Assembly (NCBI GenBank): GCA_001774105.1
Contig: MEYT01000036.1
Coordinates: forward strand, 1-38,352
From: Candidatus Azambacteria bacterium RIFCSPLOWO2_01_FULL_46_26
Lineage (GTDB): Bacteria; Patescibacteriota; Minisyncoccia; UBA9936
DNA: 38,352 bases
Direction: 5' to 3'
The translations under genes were made by a program, and so were the position numbers. Positions 1 through 6,263 of this stretch are shown in pieces. Every line of letters starts with the position of its first letter. Position 1 is the first letter of the stretch. The notes below the pieces were generated by a model, which made no database searches, was not told where the DNA came from, and saw only the letters and a program-made list of their open reading frames with translations.

Positions 1-52
1 ACCCGGGCTGCAAGACCCCCAGCCTCGCGTACTACCACTATACGACGTCCCG
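1..52 (-). tRNA. tRNA-Pro (anticodon GGG), partial, cut by the window edge
   Basis: Read on the minus strand from base 52 the sequence folds as the 5' part of a tRNA: acceptor strand CGGGACG, D-arm GTAT/GTAC around a 7-base loop containing GTGG, anticodon stem CGAGG/TCTTG closing loop CTGGGGG (anticodon GGG, with G37 as usual for proline tRNAs), then the variable region and the first T-stem bases. The T loop and the 3' acceptor strand lie beyond base 1. The T-run of the rpmB terminator ends immediately before its first base. Confidence 0.82.
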
Positions 53-78
53 AAAAAAGGCCGCGGACTGGCCGCGGC
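53..78 (-). terminator. Intrinsic terminator of rpmB
   Basis: On the minus strand a 7-bp stem GCCGCGG/CCGCGGC (72-78 with 60-66) closes a 5-base loop and is followed by C and six Ts (bases 58-53). It sits 10 bases beyond the rpmB stop codon and directly abuts tRNA-Pro. Confidence 0.85.
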
Positions 79-88
79 TCTTTAGGCG

Positions 89-280
89 TTACTTCTTTTC
101 CTTATAAAGAGTTCGCATGCATTCGGTGCAGATTTTGGCCTTTTTCCCCGAAGGCAAAACAGCCCATTGAAGATTAGGGTATTTTCTTTTTTTCGTTGTC
201 GGGTTATACTTACCGCGTAGCTTTATCAGGCGCGTGACCAAAGTTGATTTTTTACCGCAATTTAGACAGATTCTGGACAT
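89..280 (-). CDS. rpmB: 50S ribosomal protein bL28
   Basis: A 63-residue basic protein of the large ribosomal subunit. The N-terminus MSRICLNCGKK, the central PNLQ and the C-terminal ICTECMRTL fit bL28. The two CXXC pairs (residues 6-9 and near 51-54) suggest the zinc-binding version, shorter than the ~78-residue E. coli protein. No SD precedes the ATG; an AT-rich segment sits directly upstream. It is divergent from the site-2 protease gene across a 65-base gap that must hold both promoters. A perfect hairpin plus T-run terminates it. Confidence 0.93.
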   Translation of the reverse strand: MSRICLNCGKKSTLVTRLIKLRGKYNPTTKKRKYPNLQWAVLPSGKKAKICTECMRTLYKEKK

Positions 281-322
281 AAAAATATAATCTTTTAATT
301 TTCTGATTCGTAGGTATCATAC

Positions 323-328
323 TATAAT
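323..328 (+). promoter_or_regulatory. -10 box of the site-2 protease gene
   Basis: TATAAT lies 17 bases before the ATG at 346, giving a predicted leader of about 11 bases. The -35 region is weak (TTCTGA-like near 300). The other strand of the same gap must carry the rpmB promoter. Confidence 0.5.
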
Positions 329-345
329 TTTATTTTTTTTGCAAC

Positions 346-978
346 ATGGCGATTGAATTTTACGTTTTTTATATTGCCGTACTGATTTTTTCCGTCGTAA
401 TCCACGAGGTGTCGCACGGAACGATAGCCAACCGGCTCGGCGACCCGACGGCAAAATTCGCCGGCCGCTTGACTTTGAATCCCATTAAACATTTAGATTT
501 ATGGGGATCCATTATATTGCCGGTCTTTTTAATACTTGTAAGAAGTCCGATTCTTTTCGGCTGGGCAAAGCCGGTGCCTTATAACCCCTATAATCTCAAG
601 AACCAAAAATGGGGGCCGGCCATGGTGGCCGCGGCGGGTCCGGCCAGCAATTTGCTTTTAGCGGTTTTTTTCGGCCTGATTATCCGGCTTGCCGGCGCCT
701 TTGATCAATCGGGATTTTTCGGCCTGCTCGCCGGCTATTTTCAAATCATTGTTTTTTTAAACTTAACCTTGGCGATTTTTAATCTTCTGCCGATACCGCC
801 GCTTGACGGCTCAAAAGTCCTTTTTGCCGCCCTGCCTTATTCTTACGAACACATTAGAGTGTTTCTTGAACAATACGGCCTCGTTATTCTTCTTTTTGTA
901 CTTTTTTTCGGAGGTAATTTCATCTTTCCCGTCATCCGATTTCTTTTTCAAATAATCACCGGAACCGACATTTTCTGA
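346..978 (+). CDS. Site-2 protease family zinc metalloprotease (M50, short YwhC-like form)
   Basis: A 210-residue polytopic membrane protein. The zinc motif HEVSH (residues 20-24) lies in the first membrane helix and the third ligand is in NLLPIPPLDG (about 146-155); AAGPASNLLLA and NPIKHLDLWG are further M50 signatures. There is no PDZ domain, so this is the minimal class rather than an RseP-length enzyme. Such proteases cut transmembrane substrates within the membrane; the substrate here is unknown. The gene is monocistronic, has no SD and ends in a hairpin terminator shared with the convergent GAPDH gene. Confidence 0.9.
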   Translation: MAIEFYVFYIAVLIFSVVIHEVSHGTIANRLGDPTAKFAGRLTLNPIKHLDLWGSIILPVFLILVRSPILFGWAKPVPYNPYNLKNQKWGPAMVAAAGPASNLLLAVFFGLIIRLAGAFDQSGFFGLLAGYFQIIVFLNLTLAIFNLLPIPPLDGSKVLFAALPYSYEHIRVFLEQYGLVILLFVLFFGGNFIFPVIRFLFQIITGTDIF

Positions 979-1000
979 TTTTGAAACAACCTCAAAGATA

Positions 1001-1027
1001 AAACCCCGATTTGGATCGGGGTTTTTA
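1001..1027. terminator. Bidirectional terminator between converging genes
   Basis: The arms ACCCCGAT and ATCGGGGT close a short TTGG loop, with an A-run on the left and TTTTT on the right, so it can terminate both the protease gene (+) and the GAPDH gene (-). Confidence 0.85.
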
Positions 1028-1038
1028 AATTTTATTGA

Positions 1039-2142
1039 TTAAACCTCTTCAAATATAAACGGCAGACGATGAAAAATATTTTTCATCTTTTCCCGCCATT
1101 CACTTTTATTTTCGGTCCCGTCGAGCAGATACAGCAGCGCGGCGAACGAAGACAGCAAAGAATTTCCGTCCTGAGGAGTGAAGCAGGTTCCTTCAATCTC
1201 TCTTCCGCCGTTCAAGACCTCAAGCGACGGCAGGCAGACGACGGTTTGATTTAAAATTCTTCCGAAATGCCCCCAGTCGCGTCCGGCGGAAAAGACGACG
1301 TTGTTCATCGTCTGGTGCGTCGTGGCGGTTAAAGGATTTTCCCAGAAACGGGCGGTTGCTTCGGCCAAAGTCAGCGATGTTTTCAGTTTTAAATTGAAAT
1401 CAATCACGTGCATGTACGGGTTGGGCGACTTGTGCGCCCGGCTGTGGATGTCCAGATCGCCACGGACGCTGATCGTCCTCAAGACCGCCATTGCGTCAGC
1501 CGCCTGATGCGAACCAAACTTCGGATCGCTCGGAGTTCCAACCTCAATTCCGATGATTCCTTTCTTTTGGCTGACGTCGCTTACGCGGCGCTGGAGATAA
1601 AAGCGTCCGCTTTCCAGATAATTCGGCCCTTCATGCGCCAGGACCAAAGTTTGCAGAATGGCCAAAATGTTGTGGGTATTGCAGGAAACCACCTGAATGA
1701 ATTTATGCGGCGAGCCGGACCAATAAAGCGCCTTATTATTGATATTGTAAGCGAAAGGGATTCCGAATCCCTTGGCGCCGCCTTGGGCGATAAAACCGCG
1801 GCACTTTTGCGTATGGTGCCGATAAAAATAAAAATCCTCCTTCATTTTCAAAGCCAGATCGTCCTTCGTGCAATCAATGATAACATTGGCCAAAGAAAGA
1901 GCTGTTTCAAAATCATAATCCGGCGTCATGCCGAATTGGACGAACTTTGAAAATTTTTCTTTATACGCGCAGATTTTGGCGCCGCAGGATTGAAAACGCC
2001 GAACCATGCCGACATCTTCAACCCGGGGCGTATTTTTGAGAATTATGATTTCGTCAATTCCGAGCTGGCTTTTAAGCTCCAAAGCGGCTTTTGCCAGCGG
2101 CTGGCCGATCGTTCCGGTGCCGACAATCAGTACTCTTGTCAT
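1039..2142 (-). CDS. Archaeal-type (type II) glyceraldehyde-3-phosphate dehydrogenase-like protein
   Basis: This 367-residue protein has an N-terminal Rossmann glycine motif (VGTGTIGQ, residues 7-14), ANVIIDCTKD at the end of the nucleotide-binding half, GFIAQGGAKG, and a probable catalytic cysteine in VVSCNTHN (about 152-159), which matches the SCNT motif of type II GAPDH. PYMHVIDFNLKL matches the substrate-domain strand of that family. Type II enzymes oxidise glyceraldehyde-3-phosphate with NAD(P) and phosphate and are typical of archaea. The residue after SCNT is His, where archaeal enzymes usually have Thr-Gly-Leu. A moderate GGAGA precedes the ATG. The leader region contains the folded element 2223-2379. 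The family call is fairly firm; the exact substrate is inferred. Confidence 0.7.
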   Translation of the reverse strand: MTRVLIVGTGTIGQPLAKAALELKSQLGIDEIIILKNTPRVEDVGMVRRFQSCGAKICAYKEKFSKFVQFGMTPDYDFETALSLANVIIDCTKDDLALKMKEDFYFYRHHTQKCRGFIAQGGAKGFGIPFAYNINNKALYWSGSPHKFIQVVSCNTHNILAILQTLVLAHEGPNYLESGRFYLQRRVSDVSQKKGIIGIEVGTPSDPKFGSHQAADAMAVLRTISVRGDLDIHSRAHKSPNPYMHVIDFNLKLKTSLTLAEATARFWENPLTATTHQTMNNVVFSAGRDWGHFGRILNQTVVCLPSLEVLNGGREIEGTCFTPQDGNSLLSSFAALLYLLDGTENKSEWREKMKNIFHRLPFIFEEV

Positions 2143-2222
2143 TTTCTCTCCGATTTATTGTCAAAGAACCTCTGCTTTTTGTTTAACATTTAACGGACTA
2201 AAAGTCAATTTGCTTAACCAAA

Positions 2223-2379
2223 TAAAAAAGCTTTGCCGCCAAGAAGTTAAGTGATTTTAGAAAAAATCCAAGTGGGTGCCCGCAATTTCGGCCCACAGGC
2301 CGAAATGATATAGAGCTCCCGGTCAAGAACGATTGACCTAAAATCATGCTTGACTTTCTTGTGCGGCAAAGCTTTTTTA
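2223..2379. repeat. 157-bp folded inverted-repeat element (E1)
   Basis: The ends (2223-2260 and 2338-2379) are imperfect inverted repeats of about 40 bases that share the perfect core AAAAAAGCTTTGCCGC. Inside are a perfect 9-bp hairpin ATTTCGGCC/GGCCGAAAT (2285-2306) and a hairpin GGTCAA/TTGACC (2321-2338), so one strand folds as a multi-branched structure. Both orientations end in T-runs, so it could act as a giant terminator, a structured leader for the GAPDH gene, or a miniature mobile element. No coding sequence is supported inside. Confidence 0.75.
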
Positions 2380-2409
2380 ATTATAGCGCATTTCCAAAGG
2401 CAAGTAAAT

Positions 2410-2880
2410 TCAGGCGGCTTTGATAATGCGGTCGACATCGCCGATTTCATCCAGAATTCCCGGAATTAAATCGTATTTTTTCGCCTCTTCAAACGAAACC
2501 CAGGCGTATTCGGTCAGGTCCTGGCATAATTTGACTTCTCCCGAACCGTATTCGCACCAGTAAGAAAACGTGATTACCGGCCAGCCGTCCGGACGGATGA
2601 AAACCAAATCCGTAAGATAGCGGGGCTTTTCTATTTCAAGATTTACTTCTTCTCTCACTTCCTTTTTCAACAGCCAATCGATGATCCCGTACCAGGCGTC
2701 GGTTGTGGTTTTGGGCACGTTTTGATATTCGGTCAGCACGAGTTTGCCGCCCGGCACGGTCCACATGTTCGGGTACGCTTTTTCACGGGGCGAGCGTTTG
2801 ACGATGAGAAACTTGCCGTCTTTGGCGATAATGGCCGTGGCGACGACGAAATGAAGGCGGGGATCCAATTGATTTGACAT
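2410..2880 (-). CDS. NUDIX hydrolase
   Basis: A 156-residue NUDIX-fold hydrolase. The Nudix box is recognisable but split: the glycines of WTVPGGKL (about residues 40-47) and the REEV helix (about 77-80) are separated by an insertion of about 17 residues. The N-terminal strand VVATAIIAKDGKFLIVKRS is typical. Family members cleave nucleoside diphosphates linked to another group; the substrate cannot be told from sequence. It lies 16 bases downstream of ndk on the same strand, so co-transcription and a nucleotide-pool role are plausible. No SD is visible. Confidence 0.88.
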   Translation of the reverse strand: MSNQLDPRLHFVVATAIIAKDGKFLIVKRSPREKAYPNMWTVPGGKLVLTEYQNVPKTTTDAWYGIIDWLLKKEVREEVNLEIEKPRYLTDLVFIRPDGWPVITFSYWCEYGSGEVKLCQDLTEYAWVSFEEAKKYDLIPGILDEIGDVDRIIKAA

Positions 2881-2896
2881 AAGGAACGCCTGCGAA

Positions 2897-3487
2897 TTAA
2901 AACATTATATCCTCCTCGGCGCGTTTGTACTCAAAGATTTCCTCCGCGGCAAACCAAAACGCGAGCTCGTGCGTCGCTTCCTGAGGCGTTTCCGAAGCGT
3001 GAATCAGATTATGAACCGCCCGCTGATTTTTATTGGCCAAAGCAGCCGAGTCAACCGAAAAATCGCCGCGGATAGTTCCCATCTCGGCCAGCGCAGGAAT
3101 GGAATTGCCGACCAGTTTTCTGACCATATCAACGCTGTGAATTCCTTCCACAACTATTTTCACGATCGGTCCGGAAGTCATAAAATTGATAATCCACTCC
3201 CTGACCGCGACTCCGATTTTCATCGGGTCGTCGGTGCCCATTTCTTTAATCGGATCCCAGCCGTACTTTGCGTAAGTCGCCAATGACTTTTCGCCGAGCC
3301 GCTTGACCCATGCCTCGTCTTTCGGATAATGAAAATCTATTTGTTCTTTGCTCGCCCGAAGCATTTTCAGGGCGATAACCTTCAGGCCGCGCTTTTCTAT
3401 CCGGCCAATGATTTCTCCGATCAAACCGCGCTTAACGCCGTCCGGCTTGACCAAGACGACGGTGCGTTCTTGTGTTGGATGAGACAT
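2897..3487 (-). CDS. ndk: Nucleoside diphosphate kinase
   Basis: NDK transfers the gamma-phosphate between nucleoside tri- and diphosphates through a phospho-histidine. The N-terminal ERTVVLVKPDGVKRGLIGEI is diagnostic and the catalytic His is in NLIHASET (about residue 161). At 196 residues it exceeds the usual 140-150. The extra ~50 residues (roughly positions 50-100, including AWVKRLGEKSLATYAKYG) sit in the middle of the chain, an insertion known from some archaeal-like and CPR homologues. No SD. Followed by the NUDIX gene. Confidence 0.95.
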   Translation of the reverse strand: MSHPTQERTVVLVKPDGVKRGLIGEIIGRIEKRGLKVIALKMLRASKEQIDFHYPKDEAWVKRLGEKSLATYAKYGWDPIKEMGTDDPMKIGVAVREWIINFMTSGPIVKIVVEGIHSVDMVRKLVGNSIPALAEMGTIRGDFSVDSAALANKNQRAVHNLIHASETPQEATHELAFWFAAEEIFEYKRAEEDIMF

Positions 3488-3558
3488 AATTTTACGAAAT
3501 ATTAATTAACGCGAATATACGAATAAAATATCACAAATATTTTGAACAATCAACTTTT

Positions 3559-4443
3559 TTACCTCTCGGTTTTCACTTTCAACTCTCGACCATTGCTCAA
3601 TATTTCAACCGTGCCGTTTATGTCGTTTCTGAAAATTTGCGTTCCAAATTGTCCAAGCCGCGTCAAAACTTCGCGGGTCGGGTGGCCATAGGAATTTTTA
3701 CGGCCGACCTGAATCACGGCGATTTTTGGGCCAACGGCTTTTAAAAATTCTTCGGAACTTGAGGTCTTTGAACCGTGATGAGCGACTTTCAAGACGTCCG
3801 AGGCCAAATTTGCGCCGTTTTCGGCCGCGAGTCCGATTTCAACCGGCGCCTCAATGTCGCCGGTAAGCAGAAAAGAATTTTTGCCGAAACTCAGACGGCC
3901 GACAATTGAGGCGTTATTCACGTCGCCGGAATAATATTTGCCGGCCAAATCTTTTTCGGGATGCAGAATTTCAAAATAAACCCCAGAGCCCAGCCGAATT
4001 TTCTGTCCTTTTTTGGCGATCGTCACGGGAATATTTTTCTCTTCAATGACCTTTTGCCATTCCGCGAAAGCCGGTGAATTATACAAAACGCCGGTGGTCA
4101 AAATCCGGCCGATTTTATACCGTTTCGCGACTTCAATCAGGCCGGCCATGTGATCAAGCTGAGGGTGAGTCAAAATCATCAAATCAATCGAGCGATCGTA
4201 AAAAGGCATCAGCCGCCCGAGCCGCGACAGAATTATCGAATCCGGCCCGCCGTCCACGAGGACTTGATTGCCGGCAGGGGTCTGAATGAAAATAGCGTCG
4301 CCTTGGCCGACGTCAAGATAATTAACGGACACGGAATCGCCGGGCGGCAATGTCAGGACGACAAACCAGACCAAAAACGCGGTTGCCGCGAGAAATCCCA
4401 AAAAATAAAATTTTAAATTCTTGATAAACCTTGACTTTTTCAT
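3559..4443 (-). CDS. ComEC-like metallo-beta-lactamase-fold protein (separate C-terminal half of ComEC)
   Basis: A 294-residue protein with one N-terminal membrane helix (about residues 12-32) and an extracytoplasmic metallo-beta-lactamase domain of the ComEC/Rec2 type: VNYLDVGQGDAIFIQTP, THPQLDHMAGL (about 92-102), LLTGDIE, VAHHGSKTSS (about 220-229) and SYGHPT. In one-gene ComEC proteins this domain follows the membrane channel and is proposed to degrade the non-transforming DNA strand. Here it is separate, split from the channel gene at 4700-6256 by a small gene on the other strand. A TATAAT box at 4452-4457 is only 8 bases from the ATG, so the transcript may be leaderless. Confidence 0.88.
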   Translation of the reverse strand: MKKSRFIKNLKFYFLGFLAATAFLVWFVVLTLPPGDSVSVNYLDVGQGDAIFIQTPAGNQVLVDGGPDSIILSRLGRLMPFYDRSIDLMILTHPQLDHMAGLIEVAKRYKIGRILTTGVLYNSPAFAEWQKVIEEKNIPVTIAKKGQKIRLGSGVYFEILHPEKDLAGKYYSGDVNNASIVGRLSFGKNSFLLTGDIEAPVEIGLAAENGANLASDVLKVAHHGSKTSSSEEFLKAVGPKIAVIQVGRKNSYGHPTREVLTRLGQFGTQIFRNDINGTVEILSNGRELKVKTER

Positions 4444-4459
4444 TAATATGAATTATACT
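4431..4459 (+). promoter_or_regulatory. Strong sigma70-type promoter of the small gene at 4491
   Basis: TTGACT (4431-4436), a 17-base spacer and TATACT (4454-4459) lie upstream of a strong SD. The promoter overlaps the start of the divergent ComEC-like gene, whose own -10 (TATAAT, minus strand, 4452-4457) occupies the same bases, so the two promoters should compete. Confidence 0.75.
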
Positions 4460-4490
4460 ATAATAACAAAATTTAAAGAGAGGAGGGGGA

Positions 4491-4688
4491 ATGAAGACAG
4501 TAGAGGAAAAGGGAAACGCCTGCCACGACAGATTCGAAGAAGGACGGGGAAACAGCACGGGTCCCGAACACATGACAGAGACAAACCAGCTGGTGGAATG
4601 CCTGCACTGCCCCGACGCGGCGGAATGCTGGGAAGACAAAGAACAAATTTTTAATCTTTTAAGACAAAACCAGTACAGCCAGGAATAA
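4491..4688 (+). CDS. Small cysteine-containing hypothetical protein
   Basis: A 65-residue acidic soluble protein I do not recognise. Its only motif is CLHCPDAAECW (residues 37-47), a CXXC plus a third Cys, with another Cys and a His at residues 11-12, so metal binding is possible. The start is well supported: a purine-rich GGAGGGGG precedes the ATG and a consensus promoter lies upstream, which is unusual in this region. It sits on the plus strand between two ComEC-related genes on the minus strand and ends just before a weak hairpin. Confidence 0.65.
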   Translation: MKTVEEKGNACHDRFEEGRGNSTGPEHMTETNQLVECLHCPDAAECWEDKEQIFNLLRQNQYSQE

Positions 4689-4699
4689 CAAACGTTTAA

Positions 4700-6256
4700 T
4701 CAAACGGGGCCGGAAAATAAACCGGCTCTTTTCTTTAACCAAAAACCAAGCCAAATCAAAAGAGCGTAATACAAAACGGCGAAAATAAAAGGAAAATTAA
4801 AAATTTCAAGCGAAGCGTAAGGAAATTTGGCCAGGCCTTCGACAACCCAAATTTCATAGCTCAAAAACAGCCAGACAACGGAAGCGGCGATCTTGGCCAA
4901 GGGCATAAAAACAAAACCGAGCGCGGCCGAAATAAAACCGAAAAACATGGTCAGCGGAATTGCCGGCAAAATCAAAACGTTGGCCAAAGGAGAAATCAGG
5001 GAGAGCCGGTCGAAATTGTAAATTAAAACCGGCAGAACCGCCGCTTGAGCCGATATCGTCGTCAGGAATATTTCTTTTATTTTTTCAAAAGCGCGCTTTG
5101 CAAACGGCGTTAATTTTTCTTCCATTTCCTGTTTCATGAAAATTCTCGCCAAAATCGGCTGGAAATAAATCAAGCCCAGCGCGGCCAAAAAAGAAAGCTG
5201 AAAGCCCGCGTCCCAACGTAAAAGTTTCGGATTAAACCAAAGCATCGCCGCGGCGGCGAAAACAAGAGCGTTGGTAACCTGATAAATCCGCCCTTCTTTC
5301 GAGGCCAACAAAACCAAAGAACCCATGATCGCGGCCCTGACCACCGAGGCCTGAGCGCCGGTCAGCGCGGTAAAAAATAAAATGGTCAGCAAAGTGAGCC
5401 AAAAAATCATCGGCCGCGACAATCGCAAAAATCCCAAAAACGCGGCCAGAACGAAAGCAATGATGGTTATGTTGTAGCCGGAAATGGCAATAATATGAGT
5501 GACGCCGGCAGTATTAAAAGCCTCCATCAAATCCGGCGGAATGGCCTGGCGGCTGCCGATCAAAAGCGCGCTTAAAAATGAGGCTTGCGGCTCGGGCAAA
5601 ATTTGAGCGATAACTTCTTCAAACTTATTTTTGAAAGATAAAATATATCGGTAATAAATTTTTCCGTTGCCGAAAGAAATCTGATTGATGTATTTTGGAT
5701 AAGCGATAACGGAAAAAATATCGTCTTTTGCCAAAAAGGCGCGGTAATCAAAATCATCAAATTTCGGCGGGGTCTTCAATTTGCCGACGATCTCTATTTC
5801 GTCGCCGTACTGATATCGCGGATATTTTCGGGCCGTTACGATGATTCTTCCGCCGACGCCTGCCTGCGCAGGCAGGTTTGTCTCGGCGTTGCCGGCCAAT
5901 TTAATTTTCGACGCCCTGACTTCGTATTTGACGGCTGCCGGCCCGGCCTCCGGTTCATTATCGATAATTCCGATAATGGACGCTTCCCCCAAATCGTTGT
6001 AAGAGCTTATCGGAATTTCCGGCGACAAATTCTCCGGCTTTGAAAGAAAATCCTGCCGCCAAAAAGCGACCGCGGCGACAATGACGCAAAAACCCAACAA
6101 AACAATTTTTTTGTTCTTCCAAAAAACGGAAATTAAAAATATTCCCAAAATCAAAATTCCCCCTAAAAATGACGGGGGAATTTTGATTAAAGAACTCAGT
6201 CCGATTCCAACAATGAAAGAAAAACAGAGGAGTAAAAATATTTTCGCCTTGGACAT
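4700..6256 (-). CDS. comEC: ComEC/Rec2 DNA-uptake channel, membrane part
   Basis: A 518-residue polytopic membrane protein that should conduct single-stranded DNA across the cytoplasmic membrane during natural transformation. An N-terminal membrane pair is followed by a DUF4131-like soluble domain (about residues 60-200), then the competence domain with the hallmark LLIGSRQAIPP and AGVTHIIAISGYN (about 240-270) and many membrane helices to the C-terminus. It lacks the usual C-terminal metallo-beta-lactamase domain, which is the separate gene at 3559-4443. It starts 7 bases after nrdJ. An 18-base perfect palindrome (5859-5876) is inserted in frame and codes LPAQAG in the DUF4131-like domain. 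Confidence 0.9.
   Translation of the reverse strand: MSKAKIFLLLCFSFIVGIGLSSLIKIPPSFLGGILILGIFLISVFWKNKKIVLLGFCVIVAAVAFWRQDFLSKPENLSPEIPISSYNDLGEASIIGIIDNEPEAGPAAVKYEVRASKIKLAGNAETNLPAQAGVGGRIIVTARKYPRYQYGDEIEIVGKLKTPPKFDDFDYRAFLAKDDIFSVIAYPKYINQISFGNGKIYYRYILSFKNKFEEVIAQILPEPQASFLSALLIGSRQAIPPDLMEAFNTAGVTHIIAISGYNITIIAFVLAAFLGFLRLSRPMIFWLTLLTILFFTALTGAQASVVRAAIMGSLVLLASKEGRIYQVTNALVFAAAAMLWFNPKLLRWDAGFQLSFLAALGLIYFQPILARIFMKQEMEEKLTPFAKRAFEKIKEIFLTTISAQAAVLPVLIYNFDRLSLISPLANVLILPAIPLTMFFGFISAALGFVFMPLAKIAASVVWLFLSYEIWVVEGLAKFPYASLEIFNFPFIFAVLYYALLIWLGFWLKKRAGLFSGPV
4709..4736 (+). terminator. Probable weak terminator of the small gene
   Basis: A 5-bp stem GCCGG/CCGGC closes an 8-base loop and is followed by TCTTTTCTTT. 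It overlaps the 3' end of the convergent comEC coding sequence. Confidence 0.5.
5859..5876. repeat. In-frame 18-bp palindrome in comEC
   Basis: The sequence CCTGCCTGCGCAGGCAGG is a perfect palindrome and codes LPAQAG. A related palindrome lies in the Pro-rich protein gene at 27546-27564. Confidence 0.8.
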
Positions 6257-6263
6257 GATAAAG

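Noticed and set aside
2247-2450. A 67-codon open frame on the minus strand between NUDIX and GAPDH
   Set aside because: It overlaps the 3' end of the NUDIX gene and consists of the E1 inverted-repeat element; it has no SD and its composition is explained by the repeat.
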